Assembly: GCF_008831285.2 (NCBI RefSeq)
Contig: NC_045147.1
Location: 18,330,854-18,394,853 of the forward strand
Reading direction: 5' to 3'
From: Nymphaea colorata
Lineage: Eukaryota; Streptophyta; Magnoliopsida; Nymphaeales; Nymphaeaceae
DNA: 64,000 nucleotides
Program-made: the position numbers and the translations under genes
Notes under the pieces: model-generated
What the model saw: only the letters and a program-made list of their open reading frames with translations
Database searches by the model: none
Told to the model about the DNA's origin: nothing
In this document: in pieces, positions 1 to 12,600 of the stretch
Position numbering within the stretch: the first letter of the stretch is position 1
Layout of the letters: each line of letters starts with the position of its first letter

Positions 1-1600
1 GAATGGTTGTCCCAAAACTCAAGCAATTCTTCTGTGTCAATATAAATAAATATCCTGCATCGTATCTTGCTTTTTTCTGAATGAATGTTTTCTTCCCACT
101 TTTAGGTGTTGGAAATGATCCTGACTGGGAAATCATTTCTTGCTTCAGGTGCATTTGGAACTAGTCCCTTTCTTACTTCAGAATTTGCATTTATAACTAG
201 TCCAAGAGTGAATGTTCCCAATCTTGCCAAATTTGGTTCATTTACTAGTCTCATTGGTGGATGTCACATTAGCATGTATATACCTGAGTTAGGAACATAG
301 ATCAGGTTGCCTCCGGGATGACCAAGTGAAAGGCTGAGATTGCTGGACGATCGTCCAGAGGGTGACCTGATCCGTGTTACTGTTTTAGGCTATGGGGATT
401 GCAGAGGTGCCGAGTGCACTATATGGGTACCAACCTGGATCATAGGCGCTCCTCCTAGCTCAGCCTGTGTGTTGTTAGGGAAGTACTTGCGCTATGTGAT
501 GACATATCCTGTTAATATATTATCTCACGCCCATTCAAATGAATATGGGTGAATAATTTGATGTTCCGAGGAGAAGAGTTGAACTTCATGTCATTGAGTT
601 ATCACCTTATCAAACGCATTTGATGTTTAAAACATTCGGTATACTTAGTTCAGCTATAACTGTCCAATTGATTAATGCCAACCTACCATTTTCCAGCCTA
701 TTAAATGATCAGTTGCTACATCTTGTTTTGCTTGTTTCTCCTCAAACTTCTCTCCTTTTTCTTCTTCCACAAAATGTCGGCCTTTCTTTTTCTGGCCATT
801 GGGCCATTTTTTAGTTCCTAATGGATGGCCTTAAATAGAAAAGGCAATCCATGAACTGAGCCTAAGCCCATCTGCTGCTGAACAAATTGATTCAAGTGAA
901 GTGTCGAAGTATGCATCATTGTAATTATTAAAACATTTACTGATCGTTGGTCCTCCCTGACCTGAATTTCTGGCTCCGCCACTGGTGGGTTGCATGTAAC
1001 AATGCCGGAAGCTGTTGCTATGGTTGCCTTTGATAACAAGAACTTTTTGTGGAAGGTACATTTTAGAAAAAGTTGTTCTTACCATTTATCAATTGAACCT
1101 GTATGGTCTTGCCAAATTTTCTTTCCGAAGTTTTAGGTCAAGCATGTTTCTTGGAAAATTTTCAGGAAAAAGCTCTTCTGAAAAGTTTTCAGGGCCATCA
1201 AATGCCTGAAAATTTGGTGTTAATATGGTTTTGTGGTGCGCGAAGTCGTCCTCTTTTGTTTGAAGTCTACAACCAATTCCTGGAAATTTATCAATGTTGA
1301 TGGCTGTAAGCAGCCATGTTCAAGTACCATTCTCAACTCCCAAGTGACAAGTGCATCGTGAACAATGGAGAACCGTTATTTTAACTGTTACCAACTACCA
1401 AGCTGTCTCATTTCCATTTTTGAGGGAAAAAAAAAAATTAATGCAGCTATCACATTGGATTCTGTTGCTGCCTTCGGTTCTTTGCTATGAAATTTTTTGC
1501 AGCACATATTTCCTTGCCATTTCGTAAACTAGTAATGCAGCGCCATCTTATTTTCATTTGAACAAACATACCGCGCGCGCGCGCACGCGAGAGAGAGAGA
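1..1600. other. No gene supported; short open frames only
   Basis: Several 60-85 codon open frames occur here, but none shows a recognisable motif or coherent exon chain. A copy of the dispersed terminus GGCGGAGCCAG (hAT-MITE type) lies near 965-990 on the minus strand. A (CG)n(GA)n microsatellite lies at about 1571-1612, just downstream of the thioesterase stop codon. Confidence 0.5.
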
Positions 1601-1615
1601 GGGAGAGGGAGAGAT

Positions 1616-2094
1616 CTACAATTTGGCATACTTTTTCAATTTAGTTGCAGCATCACGTGCATTTTCTGGAATTGGTAGGCTGATCAAGAGAGTGACTGTT
1701 GATGTGGAGATGAGGACGCTTCTCTCCTGCGTCAAAGGGTCGATCTTCCACAGTTGTACAATCCACACCTTGACATTATCAAGCACAGAAAAAAGTTGTC
1801 TCAGTACAGGCCGTCACATGATCTGTAACATGGCATACTACAACTATTAAACTCCTTACTGCTTCAACTGTGAAGGCCTGTGAAATCCAAAATGAAAAAT
1901 GAATTTGATGACTCCTCATCTCAATTGGTTCGAGGTTATCTCTGATTATTTGAGTTATTTTCTTAAGCTTGTCTCCAAATTTTTTGCTAGTATTTAAAAC
2001 AGCCATTATTTGGTTTACGGCTAAAAGTCTGATAGTCAATTTGATGATTTTGATACTGTTTCCATGCGGTATGATCTCAATGCCAAAAGCCCCC

Positions 2095-2174
<80 letters not shown>

Positions 2175-3653
2175 CAAACACACTATTGTTGTTGGATTGC
2201 TAGAATATTTATAGCTTAGGTTGTTCTTGTTAAGAAAAGCCAGTCTGCGCATTGGGCTAACCTTGTCAAGGGTCAACGGCAATTGAAATACCCACTCTTT
2301 TATGACGTTCAGCTATTAGAAGAGTATCATTTTAAAATTTCATGATTTTTCATATCAATTTGCAAAAAAGTACTTAATTATCAATAATTGTATTGGTCTT
2401 TCTTGGTGTACAGATGATACAAACACGTATAAACACGTATGATCTTGTGATCATGGGTTTTTATTTTAGATAGATAACTTAGTCGCTAACACTACTTTTG
2501 AATTAAAAGGAGCCCAAGTTTGGACGTAGCTTTCAACCCTATAAATAGAGAAATGGAGGGAGATTTCGACCTCCTCTCACTCCAATGGTGGGGTTCCCTC
2601 CCGCAAAAACAGTTGCCACAATTGTGCAGCTTGCCGACCAACGATATGGTCTCTCAAGAAATTACCATTATTATTAAAAATATAGTCTCAAAATAATTTA
2701 AAATTTTACAGTTTTCTTTTAAAACACGACCATCGAGACATAAGCAATTACGTCACTGGATATCCATATCTTGACCAAACGCATGACTTGAAAGCCTCTT
2801 GCCAGGGAAGTAGTTCTTCATTTGAAAACAAAGACTATTTCCTCAGAGGTGGACCAAAATGGGCGTCTGGTTATCTCAGATCTCGTCAGATTTGACAGGT
2901 TATCTCACATCCATAAATTCGGTAATCGATAACCTTTTTTACGGTCTCAAATCAGACATTTCGCCGGCGGATGTAAGAGAAGAACACAAAAATTGTTTGC
3001 CAATTCAAAGATGCTGGATTGCTTCGACATTTGTGAGTACCATCACTGCCCATTATTTGGTATGTTACCGACTTCTTTTAGTTCATGAGTTCTCTTATCT
3101 TGGTGCCATGGCAATCCGCACACACAGAAATATATGCAGACAGATGAAGGAGAGGGTAGGGGGGCGTGAGGAAGACGGACCTGAACTCGGTTGCCCTTGT
3201 TGAGAGGGGTGGCTTCTGCCTCGACGAGGTCTCCTAAGTTGGCAGGCTTCAGGTGGTTGATGCTCAGCTGAACTCCGGCCACCCGCTGGAACCCCGACGA
3301 GAGGTGTGCCCCCATGCTCGCCAGCGCCTCCGCTATCAAAGCCGATACTCCGCCGTGCATCACCTTGAACGGCTGCTCTCCAGTTCCAGTATTCCATCCC
3401 AGAATCAATGGACAAAGGAGAAAAAGGAAAAAAAAAAAAAATCTCAGGATTCAAGAAGAATAGGAGGAAGAAATCCGGAGGCAAAGAAAGATGCAGAGAC
3501 AGAGGAAAAGCAAAAGAAGCACACCTGGCAGCAGGTCTCCCCGACCTTCAACCGGCCGCTGACCTTTTCCCGGGAGACGATGTCGATCTCGAAGCCCATG
3601 GAGTGCAGGGGTGGGTCGAGCTCGGCGGTCTTGCTTTCCGGCTTCTCTGCCAT
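1616..3653 (-). CDS. DHNAT: 1,4-dihydroxy-2-naphthoyl-CoA thioesterase, peroxisomal (3 exons)
   Basis: Hotdog-fold thioesterase that in plants hydrolyses DHNA-CoA in peroxisomes, a step of phylloquinone (vitamin K1) synthesis. I assembled three exons on the minus strand: 3653-3525 (43 aa, begins MAEKPESK), 3372-3181 (64 aa, begins PFKVMHGG) and 1768-1616 (50 aa, begins VWIVQLWK, stop TAG). All junctions are phase 0 with gt donors and ag acceptors, and the joined protein is 157 aa, the usual family length. Exon 2 carries the hotdog core [10 protein letters not shown] (residues 49-58), where the Glu corresponds to the usual catalytic acid. The C-terminus is AKL, a PTS1 peroxisome signal, as in the Arabidopsis enzyme. 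Intron 1 is 152 bp; intron 2 is about 1.4 kb and contains a (CA)n(TA)n microsatellite. The ATG at 3653 is the first in frame with the conserved N-terminus. Family resemblance is from memory, but the exon fit is very good. Confidence 0.93.
2098..2172. repeat. (CA)n(TA)n compound microsatellite
   Basis: About 30 bp of CA repeats run directly into about 40 bp of TA repeats. It lies inside intron 2 of the thioesterase gene and creates spurious open frames on both strands. Confidence 0.95.
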
Positions 3654-5057
3654 GGCTGTTCGTTCCCCCTCGCCCTGATGTTTTAGCCTCAGAGCCGCTT
3701 CTTATCGTCGTTGACGAGATGGAAGAGGTGGGGGAATACAGGAAGGCCTTTGGTTGTTGTTGCTGCCCCTCGTGGAAACGACGCACCTACCCAGACCCAA
3801 CCCATTCACACTTTTGCCCAATATGCTGTCCGGGAATATTGGTAAATTTAGGTCACATCAATTGGAAAGTAGAGCTGCTACTATTTACAGCTGTATAGGA
3901 ATCGAACCAATTATCAGAAATAGAACCAATTATGCTACTGCCTTTGAATTAACCACGCTTGAGCAAAAACTGTAGAACTAGAAGGTCACTCGGTTCATTA
4001 AAATTAAGTAACTAAAAAAAAGGGAGCAGAGGAGAAGTCGGGATTCACGTAGCGTGGTCTGGACCGATCTTTATTCTGGGGCAACATTCGAAGGCATCGG
4101 GGAAATGGAAGAGAGCCCGTTCCTGCGGAAGCCATATAGACGCAGTTTTTGTGGCTGAAAAGTGTCCCGTAAGTCCGTAGTCCGCTACACCCGGTGGGAT
4201 ATAGCATGGGGCAAAACTATAGTTTCACAACTTTTTTTTTTTTTTTTTTTTTTTAAACTGTTGGCACCATCAGCTTATTTATATATTGATAATGGAGCCT
4301 TCAATTATCTATGGTGCCTCTCAATCATTTTCGAAGAATTTAAATTTTTTAACTTAGTGCACTTCAACCAAAAATATTTGGCTGCGTCTGATGCTTATGT
4401 TATACTTATCTTGTTTGACATTAAACTTGAATTTTTTTTTTTTTTTATGGCGGTGTGGTTAGACTTATCCTATTATAAATTAATAGTAAAATAGTTTTTT
4501 TCTTTCAAAAATTTATCATAAACGAGCTGTACAGCCATTCTACTGGATGAAAATAAAAATAATTGGGTTCAAAAGATTGACACCAGCTCCAAATGTAGCA
4601 CGCGTGTGAAGTAGGTAGGGGCACGTGAAAAAATTGGGTGTCACATTTCCCTTGGACACTTTTTCCATACAAGAGCAGCAAGTGGGTCATCTACGCACGG
4701 CAATCCGTATTCTATTCAGAATTGAGATTGGTTACACGCACAGTAATGAATATTATATATATATGTATTATATGTATATATATTGAAATTAACTTGCTGC
4801 CAGATGCTATTAGATAGCTAAATATTTAAAATCTGTCGGTAATGATATTATGAACCATTAGTAAAAGTATCATAAATTTGTAAGTTGTAACCGTGTTTTA
4901 AGTCTGATTTCTCCATTCATCTAGGTAAATAGTGAAAGCACATGAGTTGTCACAGTAAGGATTTTGAAAATACTCGTCGGTCATTCCATTGGATGTCCTT
5001 TTTGTTTTGTTTTTTTCGTTCCGCCCTTGACCCCATGTCGGCCAATGTCCGGAAAAG
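3654..5057. other. Intergenic stretch upstream of the thioesterase gene
   Basis: This holds the 5' flank of the minus-strand thioesterase gene, poly(T) runs near 4230-4255 and 4432-4446, and a short TA-rich tract near 4750-4780. I see no coherent coding exon or clear TATA box. Confidence 0.5.
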
Positions 5058-5237
5058 CCTGAATTCATCGTCCCCAGCCGCAGCTCAGTCTCTGAACCTT
5101 GTAGCAGAGAGTGGGGAGGAGGTGCCAGCGCTTCTGCTTCATCCAACTTTAAACAAGGGCAAAGGCCTGAACACGACGCTTTACCATCTTATAATTATGA
5201 AGCGCGTTTCCCTTTACAATCTTCAAAATCAATGTGA
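5058..5237 (+). CDS. Candidate terminal exon of an unidentified gene
   Basis: After a pyrimidine tract (about 4997-5035), the first AG is at 5056-5057. From there one frame runs 59 codons to TGA at 5235-5237. The peptide begins PEFIVPSRSSVSEPCSREWG, then has an Ala/Ser-rich stretch and ends FPLQSSKSM. Its composition looks protein-like and the acceptor is well formed, but I do not recognise it and found no upstream exon. Another frame across the same bases is open for longer, so the assignment is uncertain. It may be the end of a decayed gene or chance. Confidence 0.3.
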   Translation, partial: PEFIVPSRSSVSEPCSREWGGGASASASSNFKQGQRPEHDALPSYNYEARFPLQSSKSM

Positions 5238-5467
5238 TCTCCTAGTGGGAGGTGACACGGATCGGTTTTCATCAGAAGCACGACGCAAAGCTAATCTACT
5301 GTTTAGACTTTCTGATCAATACCGCATAATCTGGATCCAATGAAATTAAACGCGATCTTGACAAGCGCGTCTTTCTTTTCCTGTCACTTTCTATCAGATC
5401 CAATATGCTGTTTTTGGATTAAACGTTTTCTGCAATAGCTTTATGATACAAGATTAGGATGGTTTAT

Positions 5468-6203
5468 ATGTGAGGTAATCGACCCGATTAGCGGCGTCCA
5501 GAGGTGTAACGCAACCAGGTGGCAGTGTGGTTCACATTTAAGGGGTATGAGGTTTGAATTGTACGACTGTTGTCACGTTTCAATGCCTTATTCCTCTTCG
5601 CTGCAAACAGTGGCAAACATGATACTCAAGTTGAAGGGTGTACCATATATCCATCAAAACAAGCCAGAACTTGGAAGCATAAAGGTATGGTCTTGCGAGT
5701 TTTATGCTGACAGCTGGTTCCCCTATTAAAGGAATTTGACCCGCTTATGAAATGGAAGTTGTTTATTAGATTTGATCGGCCCATTAATTTAATTTAAGCT
5801 GTAAATGATTGAGATTCCTGATCTGTTTTATGAAAACCTTAGTCTCATTTCTTTTCTTGGCATCGCTTATCGAGTGTGATCATTTGGCATCTATCTCCAG
5901 ATCAAGATGCTGATCTCCAAATTAAATACAGAAATTGGTCTTTGTCCTTGGTCATCCGGTAAAAAATTTGTACAGGGAGCTTTTTTTTTTTTTGATGCGC
6001 GCATCTACACCCCTATAATGTCCTATGATGGATCAGTTTCATAGTTTATGAAATAAGTTGGTACTGCCCTCCTATGTACGTGCAGTCATTTTCTGATGAT
6101 GTTGGCTCCTCAGAAGCGTTGCAAAGAAGATTTCCGCCTATTAATGGCAGAGACGTACTTGAATCTTCTGGTGCAAGCCTGCCAGACCTTGCAGATATTT
6201 AAT
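5468..6203 (+). CDS. Candidate two-exon tail of an unidentified gene
   Basis: An open frame from about 5469 runs to a gtatgg donor after AAG at 5683-5685. Its last part includes LQTVANMILKLKGVPYIHQN and then KPELGSIK. A second piece follows a cag acceptor at about 6086; it begins SFSDDVGSSEALQRRFPPIN and ends SLPDLADI with TAA near 6203. Both junctions are phase 0, so the pieces join without a frame break. I do not recognise the family. The relation to the candidate exon at 5058-5237 is unknown, since that one ends in a stop. It could be the 3' end of a pseudogene. Confidence 0.35.
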
Positions 6204-6797
6204 CTAGTTATTATATGCACTACCTACAAGCTTAGTTCACTAGTGGAATGTAAATTAATCAGTACTCTTTCGGCTGGGGCTGCAAAGGGGTCGCATTGGT
6301 TTGGGCATCTTATTCCATAGAGATTGGATTATTTCCAGGAAACATGAGAACATGAATTTGTTTCCATCGGATTCACATATGGTATCTAGATTTGGGTCCG
6401 AATCTGAACTTGGAACTAGTTCAGAACCAACTTAAATTACAAACCAACTGCACACTGTTGGTCTTTTTATTGGATCATACATAGTTCTTCTCAATTTCTA
6501 TTCTAGTAGATTCTCTGATCTGATTATAACTTCATTTACATGAACCTATTAGGTCCAATTTCAGTTTTTAACATTGCATTTTGGGTTCAAATATCTATTC
6601 ACTAGGAGCTAGCTCATTTGACAAAAGCTACATTATGTTCTTTGAACACGTGCTCCCAAAGTGCATGTTTGAGAAACATCGTATTCTTATGTCAAGAAAT
6701 ATAGTTAATTTGATTCTGTCCAAACACAATTGTTAAGAGCAAAATTTATAGTCACATTTAATGTTTCTTAAAACAAAAAGATGTGCTAGTCAAGTAT

Positions 6798-7850
6798 ATG
6801 TACAAGAAACATGTGTTCGAAGAACACAATGTTCTTCGTATCAGGCAACCTAGAATTTGCTCTAAAGACTGTGTGGCAGATTCATCGACATTTAGTTTTA
6901 GTGTTCCATGAATTTGCTTTAATATTTGAGGTAGATTCGGAAAACACATACAAAGTGTTTCAACTGCCAAACGATCCCTTAAGAGCTTGTTTGACAAATC
7001 AAACAGTTTGTACAAGAAACATGTGTTCGAAAAACACAATGTTCTTCATATCAGGCAACCTAGAATTTGCTCTAAAGACTGTGTGGCAGATTCGTCGACA
7101 CTTAGTTTTAGTGTTCCATGAATTTGCTTTAATATTTGAGGTAGATTCGAGAAACACATACAAAGTGTTCCAACTGCCAAACGATCCCTTAAGAGCTTGT
7201 TTGACAAATGAAATAGTTTGTACAAGACACATGTGTTCGAAGAACACAATGTTCTTCGTATCAGGCAACCTAGAATTTGCTCTAAAAACTGTGTGGCAGA
7301 TTCATCGACACTTAGTTTTAGTGTTCCATGAATTTGCTTTAATATTTGAGGTAGATTCGAGAAACACATGCAAGGTATTCTAACTACCAAACGATCCCTT
7401 AAGAGCTTGTTTGACAAATGAAACAGTTTGTACAAGACACATGTGTTCGAAGAACATAATGTTCTTCGTATCAGGCAACCTAGAATTTGCTCTAAAGACT
7501 GTGTGGCAGATTCATCGACACTTAGTTTTAATGTTCCATGAATTTGCTCTAATATTTGAGGTAGATTCGGGAAACACATACAAAGTGTTCCAACTGCCAA
7601 ACGATTCCTTAAGAGCATGTTTGACAAATGAAACAGTTTGTACAAGAAACATGTGTTCGAAGAACACAATGTTCTTCGTATCAGGCAACCTAGAATTTGC
7701 TGTAAAGACTGTGTGGAAGATTCATCGACACTTAGTTTTAGTGTTCCATGAATTTGCTCTAATATTTGAGGTAGATTCATGAAACACATACAGAGTGTTC
7801 CAACTACCAAACAATCCCTTAAGAGCTTGTTTGACAAATGAAACAGTTTG
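6798..7850. repeat. 210-bp tandem repeat array, five units
   Basis: Five near-identical copies repeat at exactly 210 bp, with equivalent bases recurring at about 6800, 7010, 7220, 7430 and 7640 and a broken sixth start at 7850. Each unit begins near TGTACAAGAAACATGTG and ends near TTTGACAAATGAAACAG. Because 210 is a multiple of three, one frame stays open through several units on each strand (190 codons on plus, 263 on minus). Those frames give a repeating 70-residue peptide that I regard as a by-product of the period. Confidence 0.95.
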
Positions 7851-7859
7851 TACTTATTC

Positions 7860-9170
7860 TATGAATCTGACTTAAAAGTTAGGCCAGACGAATAGAACAC
7901 TTTTCAAGGTGTTCCATGCATCTGTCTTTCACGGATTTGGTGTATGAATTGGGTCTGCAAAAGAAATTAATCTTCCAGCTTCATGATATAGAACCATCGA
8001 CTAGCTGGTCCAGTTTGACAAAAACTGCAAGACTACTGTGGCTGTGGATAGGCCTGATGCTTTTGTCCTCCTGATGGAACTGCAGACATTCTTTCCATAT
8101 TTTACGAGAAAAAGTTTGTTCTTAAAGGACTAATTCTCTTTCCATTTGGCTTAATTAACCATAAGTACTCGTTTTAAATATGATTAGTTGAGGAATTAGT
8201 GAATGAGAATATGCTGTTTAATCATGTTTGCATAGATAATTATCACATATTATGGAATCTGTCTGCTGAGAAAGTAAACATGGACTAATTTTGTGAAGCA
8301 AATTTCGTTTCAGACATAAAACATGGGAGTCTAAATGGTTCAGAAACGGATAATTTGAATTCTTTAAAAAGCAGATTCGGTTGAATTTAGTGCATGAAGA
8401 ACACAAGAAAAATAGCAAAACCATATCCTAACTATTTACATCCCCACATGAACGCTGCCGGCATATTAGGTCCTTGTTAAGATCAGCTGCAAAAGAAAGA
8501 AAACCGAATCATCAGGTAGTTCATCTGTCATTTTCCTTTGGAGAACTCATCGTAGAGTGTTTGACGTTTTAATGTAAATGAATCGTAGGAATGAACTCAA
8601 GTGTACTCCAAAATCGCTTGGCCGAGAACCAAAACCTCCTACACTTTCCCCAAAGATAAACTCAGTGTACTTCAATGCACAATTTTTTTATAACAGAAAA
8701 ATATGTGGTTAATTTTCGACCTGGTTTAGCTTATGTTGTAAAAGGTATATCAAGGGTCATACCTGTATCGTAAATTTATTTGTTAAATTAAAAACAAAAA
8801 ATAGAAAAATAGAGAAAAATAAAAATGAAAAAAATCAAGAAAAAATGTGTTTTAATAAAAAAACTTGTTATACATAATGACAAACTTTACGTTTCATGAA
8901 CATTTGTAAGTCATTGATATCATATGACAAACAAGATGATTTAACACATCAAAAGGCACACAATCACAACCTAATGAATGGAACGGATTAGGAGAGATAA
9001 GGATATAACATAACACGATCTACATCATAGTAATAAATAAGTCATAAGGTCCCTAACACGTCAAGAAATATATTTTAATTGTTATACATTATATTACAAG
9101 ATGATCATAAAATTTTTAATTATATCTATACAAATAAGAAATGAAAGCACTTCCGATTCTAGTTCATAAT
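7860..9170. other. AT-rich intergenic stretch, no gene seen
   Basis: Very AT-rich, especially 8740-9100. No splice-supported coding region, RNA gene or clear transposon terminus was found. Confidence 0.5.
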
Positions 9171-9207
9171 CTTCATCATCTTTGTTCTCATTTTCCTCTT
9201 CATAAAA

Positions 9208-9419
9208 TCGAACACCTTCACAGACATGATACAATATTCTCTCCTTCATTAACACTTGTTGTTGCTTCGGCTTCAATATTGAAGCATTGATGATGATCAT
9301 CATCAAATAATGTTGTTAGTTCTTTCTCAACCCATGGTTCCAACACATGTAAATTGTCCAAGCTCATACGATCAAACTGAAATGTGTGCTTTCTTGTTAA
9401 TATTTTTTGGTAATACCTA
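9208..9419 (-). CDS. Candidate terminal exon, unidentified (transposase-like?)
   Basis: On the minus strand, an acceptor-like sequence (ttaacatag, near 9420) is followed by an open frame of about 65 codons to a TGA near 9227. It includes KHTFQFDRMSLDNLHVLEPW, a Val-Glu-Lys-Glu stretch and an Asp/His-rich tail. The layout resembles the acidic C-terminal tails of plant transposases, but I cannot assign a family. A second open segment at about 9490-9690 (-) could be an upstream exon. No start or complete gene could be built. Confidence 0.25.
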
Positions 9420-9699
9420 TGTTAAATAAGATAAAAGTTGTTAATATATAAAGCAAATATATGCTACAATACTGACTAAACTACCCTATATTAAGTTGCA
9501 ACACGAATTTGTATCAACAGCCCGCTGTATTAGTACAAAAACAAAGTTATTTAACCTTACGATCGAGCTAATTCCTTGTTTTCTGTGGGTATGTTGAAAA
9601 ATGCTACAATTCCTTTTTTCATCCGGTCGCACTGAATGTCTTCCTGAAGATTTTAATTGCAAAAGTTTTAAGGTTTGCATGACCAGTCCCAAATCTATT

Positions 9700-12600
9700 C
9701 CACTACAAATCTAAACAACAAATAAACGCAATCCTATATAAAACAGCAAATAGATAACAAATGCAAAGACAGATAAAATTTTCAGTGTAATTACATGGAC
9801 ACTTAGTCATCATGTTTCGAATGGTTGTATATTGACCATTTCTTCCTCTTCCATTTGTTTTTACATCTTCTTTTGCTGTATAGCATTAATCATACCCATA
9901 TAATGTTGATGCACAAATGGAACAAAGGCTTCTCTGAATCTCTAGTTTACTTATGAGTATAAGGAGCCTCATTGCCGTATTGGTGAAGGCTGAAATTTTC
10001 TCAAAATATTCACATTTGTTATAATTTTGATATGAGAAAACTCAAACGCCATTTTTTTTGTTTGAAAGAAAAAGGAGTACCAACGCAGGAAGCTACAACG
10101 GAAGATCTGATCCCAATAATTGAGCCGCGTATTGGCTCATCGCTTCTGCAATTTTGGGCAACGCACTAAAAATTGTATAGAATAGTTTTACATGCACCAC
10201 TGCCAATTTTCTCAGCTTCCACATTTATGTACTTTTTTTTTATGATAAGAACCTTGTTATCTGAGAGTGTACATTCACCGTTGCCTATACTTAAGGGGAA
10301 AGCCAGAATTTTTTCATGAGGCAAGCCAAAGGGGGCAGGGCCCATGCAGACCCTACCTTGCCTCCGCCTTACCTGTACCAATGAAATCTTTGGCAACTCA
10401 ACCTTACCCCCTCAGAGCTCTCTCCATTGCTTCAACCTTGTGGCAAAGGGCAAACACTTCAGTATTAAACCCTATAAGATGGATCAGCTCGCCATGTATA
10501 AGAACAAAGTTCGCTCCAAATTTTTTCTACTCGATCTTCTCAATCTGTCATTAAGCCTGTGGAGATAGAAAAAACTACAATCTTTATATTGCTAGAAAAA
10601 ACTACAACCTTTATATTGCCTGAAATCATCACAGGAATTCATTAAGAGTTGGAATAGATTTGCAGCACCAGTCATATATAGCATAAATGACAGATCCTAG
10701 AAAGCACTAGCGGAGCCAGAAATTTTTTCTGGTCGGGGCACTCATTCAATACCTTTAATTTCTTTGGACTACTTATATGTATAACAATCAAATATATCAA
10801 AACATTAACATATATATTAAACTAATTTTATGAGGCTGTTGTGGGCAGTATGTGACTACACCAGTGAAAGGAGAAGAGAAGAGAATCATTCAAAGTGAAA
10901 AAGAACTACATTATTGAAGCGACTGCCGAACCATGTGGAACTTCTGTTTCTAATGCTTTAAACAATCACCATACCATGAAGATGTTTCAAAAGATTAATA
11001 AAAGGTGAAGGGACGGAAAGACAAGCAAACGATCACATTAATGGCCGTAAACCTTGACTCCCCACATAATTAAAACCAAAAAGCAAAAGGAGAGGGCTGT
11101 TTTGATATGTGATCAAGAAAAACCCACACACCTAATGCGTGTTATGTTCTAGATTATCAGCAGTGATGAGACAGCTGGTGCACAACCTAATGCTGCTTGC
11201 TGGGGAGCACCTCTCTCTCACATGTAAATATATACTTCATAATATGAGGATCCTTAATCTTTGTCTACATTCGAGTATTATATAATCATCAAGGTCTGTG
11301 GAAGTACAGCTGTTTCCATTCCTGGACATGGTCCGCACACAAGATTTAATATATTCATGTTCTATTTAAAATGTTAAAGATCCTTTAAAGTTAGATATAC
11401 TTTTATAAAAATAATTAAAGATGATGTTGAGGGCAGAATCCAAGGCCACACATAGTGCTCGTACAAAACATAGTGCAGACCCCAAGTGTACCGTGCAGAG
11501 TAAGGTGTCCTTTCAACTTTAGTGCAATTTGGATGAAACCAATCGATGGAGGTCATGGACCTGCCTTACTATATGCCCGTTTCTCTGCTTATATAAGAAG
11601 AATATATGTTGGTTTAGATGCACCAATAAATAAGAGAACGCGTGATAAGAAAAAAAGAAGGTATAAACTATGCAAGAAAGCTGGCTCTTTACTTTATTTG
11701 TCTTCTACTTTGCTTTCCGCGGGAATAATTGGCTTGGTATGTGAAAACTTGGCATCCAGTGCCCTGCCCAAGGGTTTGGAGTCTTTGGACGAAAGAGAAA
11801 CTGCTTGTGCCTAACTTAGGCCAACCCTGCTTTCCTAAATTTGAGTCCCCATGTATTCACGATTAGTTGATGTTGAGCGTGCTCAAAAGAGATTTAGGAA
11901 GAAAAGGCGATGATTAAGAAAGATGCTAGTCCGGTTTGTGATGCACCAAGTAATAGAAAAAACTTTTGGGGTTATGGAGAAGTTAAAAAGGGAAAGCAAG
12001 AAAAAAGGGAAATTCAAAAGCTTAGATTTCACGCGGTAGCGGCAATACTACGAACGTGAGCGTGCCGGAGACCTGCGTAGGCGACCGTCCGCGGCTTGTC
12101 ACGACCATGACCATGACCATGACCTAACAGCTAATTAATGGCGGTCAATCGTGGCCTCCCCACGCAGCATCTGCCACAGTTCCAGGAGATTAAAAGCTCT
12201 CTGATTTCTCTCTGGATCGTTAGCTAGTGGGAAGTGGACGCGATTCGAGTGCTACACTTTTGAAGTACTGCCGATGCCTGGCCGTAACCTTCTTTGTTCT
12301 CTTACATTCTTGAAAGATGGTCTGACGCCAATGGGCATGCAAATCAGTATTCACAGGTGCTCAGCGCAGCCATTTATGAGAGAATTAGTTCTTCGCACGA
12401 GCAACCAATTCTGCGCAGCTCTTTCATGATCACCAGGCACCTTGTCAATGAAGTTGAAAATTGACATTGCTTTTTTTCACGTCATACAAATAAAGGAACA
12501 AGTATGTGTTTAAGTATTCGCAGGTGTATACACGCAAAATTATTTGGGACTGATTGTTTGAACTTCTCTTTTCTCTCTCTCTCTCTTTCTCTTTTGAATT

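Noticed and set aside
818-1085. Minus-strand frame considered as exon 3 of the thioesterase gene
   Set aside because: The exon at 1768-1616 fits far better (VWxVQLWK start, [15 protein letters not shown] end, phase 0 acceptor). The earlier frame runs into a MITE end.
1779-2282. 167-codon minus-strand frame and its plus-strand counterpart
   Set aside because: Both run through the (CA)n(TA)n microsatellite in the intron of the thioesterase gene and have no other protein character.
3253-3686. Plus-strand frames of 92-141 codons
   Set aside because: Antisense shadows of thioesterase exons 1 and 2.
7046-7837. 263-codon minus-strand frame as a repeat-protein gene
   Set aside because: Product of a 210-bp satellite-like array whose length is a multiple of three; both strands are open and there is no start context or promoter.
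6798-7850. CRISPR-like array
   Set aside because: Contiguous 210-bp units without unique spacers, in a plant nuclear genome.
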